From the NCBI GenBank assembly GCA_021813085.1, contig JAKAMA010000175.1:1-5697 (forward strand): a stretch of 5,697 nucleotides of DNA. Direction: 5' to 3'. Numbering within the stretch: the stretch's first letter is position 1; every line of letters starts with the position of its first letter. The notes beneath the pieces were generated by a model. That model saw only the letters and a list, made by a program, of their open reading frames with translations, was not told where the DNA came from and did not search any database. Source of the DNA: Chloroflexota bacterium (GTDB lineage: Bacteria; Chloroflexota; Dehalococcoidia; DSTF01; JACRBR01). The position numbers and the translations under genes are program-made. This document shows positions 1 to 5,697 of the stretch, one piece after another.

Positions 1-1616
1 AGGCGCTCGTCATTGGCAGCGGCCCGATCCGCATCGGCCAGGGGATCGAGTTCGACTACTGCTCGGTGCACGCGTCGTGGGCGCTCGAGCGCGCCGGGTA
101 CCGCTCCATCATGGTGAACTCGAACCCCGAGACCGTCTCGACCGACTTCGACACGAGCGACCGCCTCTACTTCGAGCCGCTCGACGAAGAGTCGGTGCGC
201 GACATCCTCGAGAACGAGGCCGGAGGCGCGGACGCCGACGCCGCCGACCTGCCGCCGTCCATCGTGCAGTTCGGCGGACAGACGGCGATCAACCTGGCCG
301 CGCCGCTACACGCCTCCGCCGCGCCGATCGTCGGCTCATCGTCAGAGACGATCGACCTCGCGGAAGACCGCCGGCGCTTCGAGGCGTTCCTCGGCGAGTT
401 AGGCATCCCGCAGCCGCCGGGCGCGGCCGTGCTGCGCGTCGAAGACGCGATGACGACCGCCGAGGCGCTCGGCTATCCGGTGCTTGTGCGGCCGAGCTAC
501 GTGCTCGGCGGCCGCGCGATGGAGATCGTGCAAAACCCGACGGAGCTCGCCCGCTTCGTGCATCAGGCGGCCGAAGCGAGCGGCGGCAAGCCGATCCTCA
601 TCGACAAGTACCTCGAGGGCAAGGAGGTAGAGGTCGACGCCATTTGCGACGGTGAGCGCGTCCTGATCCCCGGCATCATGGAGCACATCGAGCGTGCGGG
701 TGTGCACTCTGGCGACTCGCTGGCCGTGTACCCCGGCGTGCACCTGATCCACGCGGAGGTCGACCTCATCGTCGACTACACCACGCGCATCGGCCGGGCG
801 CTCGGCGTGCGGGGGCTGATGAATGTGCAGTACGTGATCATGCCCGCCGAGACGCCTGCGGGTGAGTCGAGCGTGTACGTGCTCGAAGTGAACCCGCGCG
901 GCTCACGCACCGTGCCCTTCCTCTCGAAGGTCACCGGCGTGCCGATGGTGCGCGTCGCCGTCAACGTCATGTTGGGACAGACCCTGCGCGAGCAGGGCTA
1001 CGAGGGCGGGCTGTGGCCGCGCCAGCCGCTCGTCGCCGTCAAGGCGCCCGTGTTCTCGATGTCGAAGCTGATCGGCGTCGATACCTACCTGGGGCCGGAG
1101 ATGAAGTCGACCGGCGAGGTGATGGGCATCGACGCGACGTTCCCCCCGGCGCTGGCGAAGGCGCTGATCTCGGCCGACCTCGCGCTGACGGCGGGCGGTG
1201 GTGTGCTGCTGAGCGTCGCCGACCGCCACAAGACGCAGATGCTGCCTGTCATCCACCACCTCCACGACGCGGGCTTTCGCCTCTACGCGACCGAGGGCAC
1301 CGCCGGCATGATCGCCGCCCTCGGCCTGCCGGTGCAGCGGGTGACCAAGCGGCTGCAGGGCCACCCGAACGTGCTCGACGTGATCGCCGACGGCTCCGTG
1401 ACGTGCGTCATCAACACGCCGGAAGGGCGCTACACCGGCACCCTGCGCGACGGCTTCTACATCCGCCGCGCGGCGACGGAGAAACGCATCCCGTGCTTCA
1501 CCAGCCCCGACACCGCCCGCGCCGCCGTCGACGCGCTCGTGGCGGCGATGGGGCGGCCGGGAGGGCCGTCGTACCAGGTGCGCCCGCTCGCCGAGTACCG
1601 GCAAGGCTCCGCGTGA
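1..1616 (+). CDS. carB: Carbamoyl-phosphate synthase large subunit, C-terminal half (5' partial)
   Basis: The large subunit of carbamoyl-phosphate synthase makes carbamoyl phosphate from bicarbonate, ammonia (passed from CarA) and two ATP, for pyrimidine and arginine synthesis in the cytoplasm. The reading frame is open from nucleotide 3, so the gene runs off the left edge; GTG 66 is an internal Val. The 537 residues seen are the second synthetase half. They start at GSGPIRIGQGIEFDY (residues 5-19 of the fragment), followed by NPETVSTDFDTSDRLYFEP, the ATP-grasp signature VRPSYVLGGRAMEIV (162-176), EVDAICDG (210-217), and the metal/ATP motif EVNPRGSRTVPF (295-306). GPEMKSTGEVMG (364-375) precedes a C-terminal MGS-like regulatory domain (about 398-520). 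In that domain YATEGTA, VTKRL and VINTPEG match the places where E. coli CarB carries its UMP/IMP-binding Thr, Lys, Asn and Thr residues, so feedback control by UMP is plausible. A short tail follows (about 521-537). The stop codon overlaps the pyrK start, indicating one operon. Identification is secure. Confidence 0.97.
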   Translation, partial: ALVIGSGPIRIGQGIEFDYCSVHASWALERAGYRSIMVNSNPETVSTDFDTSDRLYFEPLDEESVRDILENEAGGADADAADLPPSIVQFGGQTAINLAAPLHASAAPIVGSSSETIDLAEDRRRFEAFLGELGIPQPPGAAVLRVEDAMTTAEALGYPVLVRPSYVLGGRAMEIVQNPTELARFVHQAAEASGGKPILIDKYLEGKEVEVDAICDGERVLIPGIMEHIERAGVHSGDSLAVYPGVHLIHAEVDLIVDYTTRIGRALGVRGLMNVQYVIMPAETPAGESSVYVLEVNPRGSRTVPFLSKVTGVPMVRVAVNVMLGQTLREQGYEGGLWPRQPLVAVKAPVFSMSKLIGVDTYLGPEMKSTGEVMGIDATFPPALAKALISADLALTAGGGVLLSVADRHKTQMLPVIHHLHDAGFRLYATEGTAGMIAALGLPVQRVTKRLQGHPNVLDVIADGSVTCVINTPEGRYTGTLRDGFYIRRAATEKRIPCFTSPDTARAAVDALVAAMGRPGGPSYQVRPLAEYRQGSA

Positions 1617-2449
1617 ACGCCGGCTACGCGACGGTCGTCGAGAACGCGCGCGTGTACGGCGACACCTACGTCACCTGGTTCCACGCGCCGGAGCTGGGCC
1701 GCGGCGCCTATCCGGGTCAGTTCCTGATGCTCCGCTGCTCCGACGACGCGGCCTATGGTAGCGAAGCGTGTGCCGGCCACGCGGACGATCCGCTACTGCC
1801 GCGGCCGATGAGCTATCACCGCGTCTGCGTGGGCGCGCATGGCCCCGAGTGGGCGATCCTGTACGAGGTCGTGGGGCGGGGCACCGCGTGGCTCGCCGCT
1901 CGCAGGCCCGGCGACCGCGTCTACGGCTGGGGGCCGCTCGGACGCGGGTACCACGTCGGGCGCGGATCGCGGAACCTGCTGCTCGTCGCGGGCGGCATCG
2001 GCGTCGCGCCGCTCGTCTGGCTCGCCGACGACGCGGTCGCGCGCGGGCTCAACGTCACGATCATCATCGGCGCGCGGTCGGCGGCTCACGTCTTCCCGTC
2101 GGCGCTCCTGCCGAAGGAGGTCGAGGTCGTCGTGACGACGGACGACGGCTCGGCCGGTCGCGCGGGCTTCGTCACGGAGCCGTTCGCTGAGCTGCTCGAA
2201 TGGTGCGACCAGGCCTTCGCCTGCGGCCCCAACGCCATGTTCGCGGCGATGGCCACGGTGGCGCGCACGGCAGGGGTGCGCCGCTCCGTGCAGGTGCTGC
2301 TCGAAGAGCGCATGGCCTGCGGGACCGGTCTCTGCTACGGCTGCGCCGTCGAGGTGCGCGTCCGCGGCCGGACGGCCCGTCTGGGCGGCCGATCGATGAA
2401 GCTCGTCTGCAAGGACGGTCCCAGATTCGACGTGCGGGACGTGTGGTAG
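1613..2449 (+). CDS. pyrK: Dihydroorotate dehydrogenase B electron-transfer subunit (FAD / 2Fe-2S)
   Basis: PyrK pairs with the PyrD1B catalytic subunit and moves electrons from dihydroorotate through a 2Fe-2S cluster and FAD to NAD+, in the orotate-forming step of pyrimidine synthesis. The product is 278 aa, close to the usual 250-280. A ferredoxin-reductase-like FAD domain comes first, with RPMSYHR (64-70) and GRGTAWL (88-94). The NAD-binding domain has VAGGIGVAPL (125-134) and ACGPNAMF (203-210). The C-terminal cluster motif has Cys236, Cys241 and Cys244 (CGTGLCYGC), plus Cys266 in LVCKDGPRFD. All four expected ligands are present. I chose GTG 1613, whose GTGA overlaps the carB TGA. A modest CAAGG lies 6 nt upstream (1602-1606), and the protein then starts with the expected YATVVENARV. 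The frame stays open far upstream, but that part is a shadow of carB. There is an apparent extra loop at about 44-57. No pyrD lies beside it in the window. Confidence 0.94.
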   Translation: MNAGYATVVENARVYGDTYVTWFHAPELGRGAYPGQFLMLRCSDDAAYGSEACAGHADDPLLPRPMSYHRVCVGAHGPEWAILYEVVGRGTAWLAARRPGDRVYGWGPLGRGYHVGRGSRNLLLVAGGIGVAPLVWLADDAVARGLNVTIIIGARSAAHVFPSALLPKEVEVVVTTDDGSAGRAGFVTEPFAELLEWCDQAFACGPNAMFAAMATVARTAGVRRSVQVLLEERMACGTGLCYGCAVEVRVRGRTARLGGRSMKLVCKDGPRFDVRDVW

Positions 2450-2652
2450 GCGCGTGGCCGGATGCACGCTGAGCTGCGAGACCTGCTGGTATGTACCGGT
2501 AGCACGCCGAAGGCGTTGCGGAAGCTCCATCGTCGACCATGATGGGCCGGCGACGGCGCTCAGGCGGTAGCGCTCTCTTCCTTGACCATCGAGCATACGG
2601 CCCCGCCGCCACGCCGCTGGCGCGGTTAGGCGATTCCCACGACAATCGGGTC
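2450..2652. other. Intergenic region between pyrK and the channel gene
   Basis: This 203-bp gene-free stretch has several short inverted repeats: GCGTG/CACGC at 2452-2456 and 2465-2469, an imperfect CCATCGT/ATGATGG at 2527-2545, GCGCT/AGCGC at 2556-2573, and CGATT/AATCG at 2631-2635 and 2644-2648. A TTGACC at 2582-2587 looks like a -35 box, but no -10 box lies 16-18 nt after it. The region probably ends the pyrimidine transcript and holds the promoter of the next unit, but I cannot place that promoter. The channel frame is open back to ATG 2539, but the extra 38 residues are basic and low in complexity, with no recognisable domain. Confidence 0.6.
2555..2583 (+). terminator. Weak intrinsic terminator-like hairpin downstream of pyrK
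   Basis: GCGCT (2556-2560) and AGCGC (2569-2573) can pair as a 5-bp GC-rich stem, with a possible G-U pair below, around an 8-nt loop. The pyrimidine-rich run TCTCTTCCTT (2574-2583) follows. The order stem-then-T-rich tract is right for a Rho-independent terminator on the plus strand, about 105 nt after the pyrK stop. The stem is short and only half of the tract is T, so this may be chance in a GC-rich region. Confidence 0.25.
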
Positions 2653-3687
2653 ATGCACCGTCGCACCCCGGCGTCCGCACCCGACCCGCGCGCGCGGCTG
2701 CTCACCGGTCTCGGCATCTTCGCCGTGCTGCTCGCCGCCGGCACCACCGGCTACATGATCATCGAGCGCTGGTCGTTTATGGACGCGCTGTTCATGACCG
2801 TGACGACCGTCACCACGGTCGGCTATCGCGAGGTGCATCCGCTCGATACCGCTGGCCGCGCGTTCACGATTGGTCTGGTACTCTTCGGCGTCGGCACCGC
2901 CTTCTACCTGCTGACGACGCTCGTCGCGCTGGTGATCGAGGGAGACTTGGGCGCCGCGCTCGGGATGACACGCATGAAGGGACGCATCGAGCAACTGCGC
3001 GGCCACCACATCCTGTGCGGCTTCGGCCGCGTCGGCGAGGAGATCGCGCGCGAGTTCGACGAGCGCGGCATGCCGTTCGTCGTCGTCGAGACGAATGCCA
3101 GCGCCCTGGCGCGCGCGACCGCCGCGGGCTTCCTCGTCGTCGAAGGCGACGCTGCCTCGGACGACGTGCTCCTCAGCGCCGGCGTCCTGCGCGCGAAGAC
3201 CCTGCTGGCCGCATCGGACTCCGACTCCGGCAACACGTACATCACGCTCACCGCGAAGGCGCTCAACCCGGCCGTCTTCGTCGTTGCGCGCGCCGGCAAG
3301 CCGGAGAGCGAGGCCCGTGCCCGGCGCGCCGGCGCCGACCGCGTCATCTCGCCCTACGCCATCGGCGGCCGGCGCATGGCGCTCTCGGCGATCCAGCCGA
3401 ACATCGTCGACTTCATGGACACCCTGTCCGTCCGGAACGCCGAGCAGATCCTGGCGGAGGTCGAGGTCAGCGAGGACTCGGCGCTGTTCGGCCTGGACGT
3501 GCGCCACGTGCTCGCCTCGTCGCGCGTCACCGTGCTCGGCCTGCGCCGCGCTGGCGGTGAGCTGATCGTCGGACCGCGCGAGGACGTGCGGCTCGAGGCG
3601 GGCGACCGGCTGATCGTCGCCGGGCTCGAAGCCGAGATCACGGCGATCTCCCGCAAATCGGACGCGATGCGCCCCGCATCGCGGTAG
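2653..3687 (+). CDS. Two-TM potassium-channel-like protein with C-terminal RCK (TrkA-N/TrkA-C) domains
   Basis: This is probably an inner-membrane ion channel gated by a cytoplasmic ligand-binding domain, in the MthK/GsuK style. With the ATG 2653 start it is 344 aa. TM1 is about residues 16-37. The pore helix and filter are 43-63, with MTVTTVTTVGYREVHPL at 48-64, and TM2 is about 70-95. The RCK N-lobe is a Rossmann fold with HHILCGFGRVGEEI at 118-131 (GxGxxG at 123-128) and an acidic Glu146 after strand 2 in FVVVET, which suggests a bound adenine nucleotide. The TrkA-C-like lobe runs from about 267 to 336 (AEVEVSEDSALFGLDV and EAGDRLIVAG). The filter reads TVGYR where the canonical signature is TVGYG. 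No Shine-Dalgarno is visible before ATG 2653. The upstream start at 2539 would add 38 unlikely residues, and the next Met (35) is inside TM1, so 2653 fits best. It could be leaderless. It precedes the flavoprotein gene by 19 bp. The family is clear; the transported ion is inferred. Confidence 0.88.
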   Translation: MHRRTPASAPDPRARLLTGLGIFAVLLAAGTTGYMIIERWSFMDALFMTVTTVTTVGYREVHPLDTAGRAFTIGLVLFGVGTAFYLLTTLVALVIEGDLGAALGMTRMKGRIEQLRGHHILCGFGRVGEEIAREFDERGMPFVVVETNASALARATAAGFLVVEGDAASDDVLLSAGVLRAKTLLAASDSDSGNTYITLTAKALNPAVFVVARAGKPESEARARRAGADRVISPYAIGGRRMALSAIQPNIVDFMDTLSVRNAEQILAEVEVSEDSALFGLDVRHVLASSRVTVLGLRRAGGELIVGPREDVRLEAGDRLIVAGLEAEITAISRKSDAMRPASR

Positions 3688-3703
3688 GAGGGAAAAGGAA
3701 GAG
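3686..3703 (+). promoter_or_regulatory. Ribosome binding site region for the nitronate monooxygenase-like gene
   Basis: An unbroken purine run from 3686 to 3704 contains AGGAGG at 3686-3691, which starts inside the channel gene's TAG stop, and AAGGAAGAG at 3695-3703. The second is well spaced for GTG 3707, while the first is about 15 nt away. This supports GTG 3707 as the start and tight coupling to the channel gene. Confidence 0.65.
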
Positions 3704-3706
3704 ATC

Positions 3707-4681
3707 GTGAACCTTCGCACACCCGTCTGCGACCTGCTGGACATCGACGTGCCGATCGGCAACGCAGGCATGGGCGGCGGCACGGCCGGCCCTGCGCTCG
3801 CGGCCGCCGTCTCCGAAGCAGGCGGCCTCGGCTGCCTCGGCGGCATCAGCCGCGGCGGCCCGCCGCAACTCCGCGTCTGGATCGCCGAGGCGCGCCGGCG
3901 CACGGCGAAGCCGTTCAGCGTCAATCTCTGGGTGCACGTGCTGGACGCCATGCCGCAGCTCCTCGACGTCTGCATCGAAGAGCGCGTCCCCTCAGTCACG
4001 CTGAGCTTCGGTGATCCCGGTGAGCACGCGCGCCGCGCGCGGGATGCCGGCGTGAAGGTGCTACACCAGGTGCAGAGCGTCGCGGGCGCGAAGCGCGCCG
4101 CCGAGGCCGGCGTCGACGTGATCATCGCGCAGGGTGCCGAGGCCGGCGGCCACACCGGCAGCGTCGCCACGATGGCGCTCGTGCCGCAGGCCGTCGACGT
4201 TGCGGGCGGCATCCCGGTGCTGGCCGCGGGCGGCATCGCCGATGGCCGCGGCCTTGTCGCGGCGCTCGCGCTCGGCGCGCAGGGCGTCGTGATGGGCACG
4301 CGCTTCGTCGCGGCGGAAGAATCCGAGTCGCACGCCTACCAGCACCGCGAGCGCATCCTCGCCGCCACCGCCGACGACACGGTGTGGACCGACGTGTTCG
4401 ACATCGTCGACCGCATTCCCTGGCCGTGGCCGGAGTGGATCCACGGGCGCTCCGTGCGGACGCCGTTCGCCGCGGAGTGGCACGGGCGCGAGCAGGAGCT
4501 GCGTGCGCAGCGTGACGCCATTGTCGCGGAGTCGGCCGTCCCCGGCGAGGCGCCGGAGCGCGCGCACAGCGCCTACGCCGGCCAGTCCGCCGGCCTCGTG
4601 CGCGACGTGCGGCCGGCCGCCCGTATCATGCGCGACGTGCTCGCGGAGGCGGAGGCGGTGCTGCTCGGGCTGCCGCGTTAG
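3707..4681 (+). CDS. Nitronate monooxygenase / 2-nitropropane dioxygenase family FMN protein
   Basis: Members of this family are soluble FMN TIM-barrel enzymes. Characterised ones oxidise alkyl nitronates, and relatives include the enoyl-ACP reductase FabK. The 324-aa product is of normal length. The N-terminus has DVPIGNAGMGGGTAGPALAA (14-33), then SEAGGLGCLGG, which forms the first FMN loop. AQGAEAGGHTG (141-151) carries the conserved His149, the catalytic base in characterised nitronate monooxygenases. VLAAGGIADGRG (171-182) and GVVMGTRF (193-200) form the phosphate-binding end of the barrel. The C-terminus has YAGQSAGLVRDVRPAARIM (290-308), as is usual in this family. GTG 3707 starts right at the conserved N-terminal segment and has a good purine-rich ribosome site. 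It follows the channel gene by 19 bp and precedes the next gene by 34 bp, so co-transcription is likely. The true substrate is unknown: the name reflects the family, and a detoxification or lipid-related reductase role is possible. Confidence 0.9.
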   Translation: MNLRTPVCDLLDIDVPIGNAGMGGGTAGPALAAAVSEAGGLGCLGGISRGGPPQLRVWIAEARRRTAKPFSVNLWVHVLDAMPQLLDVCIEERVPSVTLSFGDPGEHARRARDAGVKVLHQVQSVAGAKRAAEAGVDVIIAQGAEAGGHTGSVATMALVPQAVDVAGGIPVLAAGGIADGRGLVAALALGAQGVVMGTRFVAAEESESHAYQHRERILAATADDTVWTDVFDIVDRIPWPWPEWIHGRSVRTPFAAEWHGREQELRAQRDAIVAESAVPGEAPERAHSAYAGQSAGLVRDVRPAARIMRDVLAEAEAVLLGLPR

Positions 4682-4705
4682 ACCTCAGGTCCGGTGCGGG
4701 CGGGC

Positions 4706-4713
4706 AGGAGGAG
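4706..4713 (+). promoter_or_regulatory. Strong Shine-Dalgarno for the HicB-like/DinB-like gene
   Basis: AGGAGGAG at 4706-4713 lies just before ATG 4716, with the AGGAGG core ending 4 nt from the start. It decides the start: the frame is open back to 4503, but those upstream codons only shadow the preceding gene in another frame. Confidence 0.75.
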
Positions 4714-4715
4714 CC

Positions 4716-5441
4716 ATGAAGGACTACGCGCTGTACCTGGAGTCGGGGCCGCGACGGAAGAAGACCATGGTGCACGTGTTCGACCTGCTCGGCTGCGTCG
4801 CCACGGGTGCGACGACCGAGGCGGCGCTCGACGCCACGCCCGACGCGATCCGCGCGTACCTGGGGTTCCTCCGTCGGCACGGCGAGGACGTCGACCCTGA
4901 TGCGCCCGTTCGGACGCACGTCGCGGAGCACGTCGCCGAAGGCATGTGGCTCGGGCAAGGCTCGCCGTACCTCGTGTTCGCGCCCGACCTCGAGCCCATC
5001 GGGACGCAAGAGATCGAGACGCACCTGCGCCGCTTCCATTGGATGCGGGAGGCGCTCGCCGACTGGGCGCGGCGCCGCACCGCAAAGCAGCTCGACACGG
5101 CGCCGAAGGACGGCGGACGCTCCGGCCGGGCGGTGCTGCTGCACGTGCTGGGCGGCCCGGGAGGCTACCTGTCCGCCGCGCTCGGCGGCTCGAAGGGGTT
5201 CTCCGCCGTCGCCGGCGCGGCCGAACGCGGCGAGATCGCGCTGCCGGACGCGCTGCGCCGTATCGACGCGATGGCATCGGCGCGCGTCCGCGCGACCACG
5301 CGCGAGGAGCGCTCGGCGGTCGTGCAACGCCCGAACGACGTGCGTACACTGCGCAAGGCGCTGCGCCGGATGCTCGAGCACGACTGGGAGCACCTGACGG
5401 AGCTATCGCGCCGTCGGGGCGGGCCGCTCGCGGGCGATTAG
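4716..5441 (+). CDS. HicB-like N-terminal domain fused to a DinB-like four-helix domain
   Basis: The 241-aa product appears to have two parts. Residues 1-56 resemble the HicB antitoxin-like fold: a YALYLESG strand, then VFDLLGCVATGATTEAAL, then a helix AIRAYLGFLRRHGE. This is the usual V.DL.GC.A.G.T..EAL pattern. Residues from about 98 to 234 look like a DinB/YfiT-type metal-binding four-helix bundle: ETHLRRFHWMREALADW (101-117), HVLGGPGGYLSAAL (143-156), and a last helix RRMLEHDWEHLTEL (217-230). His143 with His222 and His226 (HxxxH) would supply the metal-binding triad typical of DinB-family proteins. No signal peptide or membrane segment is seen. The start at ATG 4716 has a strong ribosome site. 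No HicA-like toxin gene is adjacent, so a toxin-antitoxin role is doubtful. DinB-family proteins include thiol transferases and many proteins of unknown function. The domain calls are from pattern recognition; the function is unknown. Confidence 0.8.
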   Translation: MKDYALYLESGPRRKKTMVHVFDLLGCVATGATTEAALDATPDAIRAYLGFLRRHGEDVDPDAPVRTHVAEHVAEGMWLGQGSPYLVFAPDLEPIGTQEIETHLRRFHWMREALADWARRRTAKQLDTAPKDGGRSGRAVLLHVLGGPGGYLSAALGGSKGFSAVAGAAERGEIALPDALRRIDAMASARVRATTREERSAVVQRPNDVRTLRKALRRMLEHDWEHLTELSRRRGGPLAGD

Positions 5442-5466
5442 CGACCCCCGGTGGGCGAAGATCCGT

Positions 5467-5489
5467 GGGCGCGCGGCGTGCTCGCGCCC
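5467..5489. terminator. GC-rich inverted repeat between convergent genes, possible bidirectional terminator
   Basis: GGGCGCG (5467-5473) and CGCGCCC (5483-5489) form a perfect 7-bp stem with a 9-nt loop. It lies between the stop of the HicB-like/DinB-like gene (5441) and the minus-strand VWA gene, whose stop codon takes in the last base of the repeat (5489). A T-rich tract is absent on either side, so it is not a classical intrinsic terminator. Its place between convergent stops is what suggests the role. Confidence 0.35.
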
Positions 5490-5697
5490 TACTCCGTTAG
5501 CCGCCGGTAGAGCGTCGGCAGCCGCTGGGGGAGCTGCTCGATGTCGGCGACCACCTCGTACCCCATGTCCGCGCACATCTGGCCCAGGTAGTCGTGCCCT
5601 TCCTTGTCGACGGTCAGCGCGAACGGCGTGATGCCCTTGCGGCGCGCTTCGAGCAGCGCCTGCTTGGTGTCGTGGATCGCGTACTCCTTCTCCGTCC
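5489..5697 (-). CDS. NorD/CobT-type VWA-domain protein, C-terminal end (partial)
   Basis: The minus strand from the right edge reads 68 residues to a TAG at 5491-5489; the gene is cut at its 5' side by the window end. The fragment has the end of a von Willebrand A domain: YAIHDTKQALLEARRKGI (residues 5-22 of the fragment), the strand TPFALTVD (23-30), KEGHDYLGQMCADMGYEVV (31-49), then IEQLPQRLPTLYRRLTE (52-68). This matches the C-termini of NorD-like proteins, in which the VWA domain typically works with a MoxR-type AAA+ ATPase to activate or load metal into a target enzyme. The DxSxS metal site and the rest of the protein would lie beyond the window, so the target cannot be named. The gene converges on the HicB-like/DinB-like gene with 47 bp between stops. 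Confidence 0.8.
   Translation of the reverse strand, partial: TEKEYAIHDTKQALLEARRKGITPFALTVDKEGHDYLGQMCADMGYEVVADIEQLPQRLPTLYRRLTE

Noticed and set aside
903..1604. A 233-codon minus-strand open frame opposite carB
   Set aside because: It lies entirely opposite strongly conserved CarB sequence and has a repetitive Arg/Ala/His composition, with no known domain.
1013..1612. Upstream extension of the pyrK frame inside carB
   Set aside because: The extra 200 residues are Arg-rich shadow coding of carB. The PyrK homology starts at GTG 1613, where the usual 4-bp operon overlap and a ribosome site are found.
2582..2610. TTGACC as the -35 box of a promoter for the channel gene
   Set aside because: At 16-18 bp downstream the sequence is all G and C (CCGCCGCC-like), with no -10 resemblance. 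CATACG nearby is too close to pair with it.
2539..2652. N-terminal extension of the channel protein from ATG 2539
   Set aside because: The added 38 residues show no domain or signal peptide, and they cover hairpin-forming intergenic DNA. ATG 2653 places TM1 at a normal distance from the N-terminus.
2626..4299. A 557-codon open frame on the minus strand spanning two plus-strand genes
   Set aside because: Its translation is rich in Arg, Ala and Pro with no recognisable motif, and it lies opposite well-supported channel and flavoprotein genes. Long antisense frames are expected where third positions are nearly all G or C.
4681..4691. Palindrome GACCTCAGGTC after the flavoprotein stop, as an operator or terminator
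   Set aside because: It is an 11-bp palindrome with a single-base centre, too tight to form a full hairpin. It has no second copy that I can see and no T-tract, so chance is a sufficient explanation.
4503..4715. Upstream extension of the HicB-like/DinB-like frame
   Set aside because: It overlaps the end of the flavoprotein gene in another frame and is rich in Arg, Pro and Cys. A strong Shine-Dalgarno marks ATG 4716.

Overview
This is a high-GC bacterial segment (about 70% G+C by eye) whose genes have strongly G/C-biased third codon positions and no foreign-looking block. It looks like ordinary chromosome. I see no mobile element, phage gene, CRISPR array, tRNA or rRNA. The mix of genes would fit a Chloroflexota-type genome: carB-pyrK pyrimidine genes, a two-TM channel with an RCK domain, a HicB-like/DinB-like protein, and a NorD-like VWA protein ending in GHDYL..MC.DMGYEVV..IE.LP.RLP.LYRRLT. 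That placement is an inference from family resemblance and was not tested; other high-GC phyla are possible.

Layout. (1) Positions 1-2449, plus strand: the C-terminal half of carB (carbamoyl-phosphate synthase large subunit), then pyrK (electron-transfer subunit of class 1B dihydroorotate dehydrogenase), which overlaps carB by 4 bp. This is the tail of a pyrimidine operon; no pyrD follows in the window. (2) Positions 2450-2652: a gene-free stretch with small inverted repeats and one weak terminator-like hairpin, separating the pyrimidine genes from the next unit. (3) Positions 2653-5441, plus strand: three closely spaced genes (gaps of 19 and 34 bp), probably co-transcribed. They encode a two-TM potassium-channel-like protein with an RCK/TrkA regulatory domain, a nitronate monooxygenase-family flavoprotein, and a two-domain protein with a HicB-like N-terminus and a DinB-like C-terminus. 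(4) Positions 5489-5697, minus strand: the C-terminal end of a NorD/CobT-type VWA protein, convergent with the previous gene. A GC-rich inverted repeat lies between the two stop codons.

How they work together. CarB makes carbamoyl phosphate, and PyrK passes electrons from dihydroorotate oxidation to NAD+; both serve UMP synthesis. The three downstream genes share no obvious pathway. Their spacing suggests an operon, but a common function cannot be read from sequence. The most notable points are the HicB-like/DinB-like architecture and the channel's TVGYR filter, where TVGYG is canonical. I do not see convincing evidence for a new multi-gene system here.
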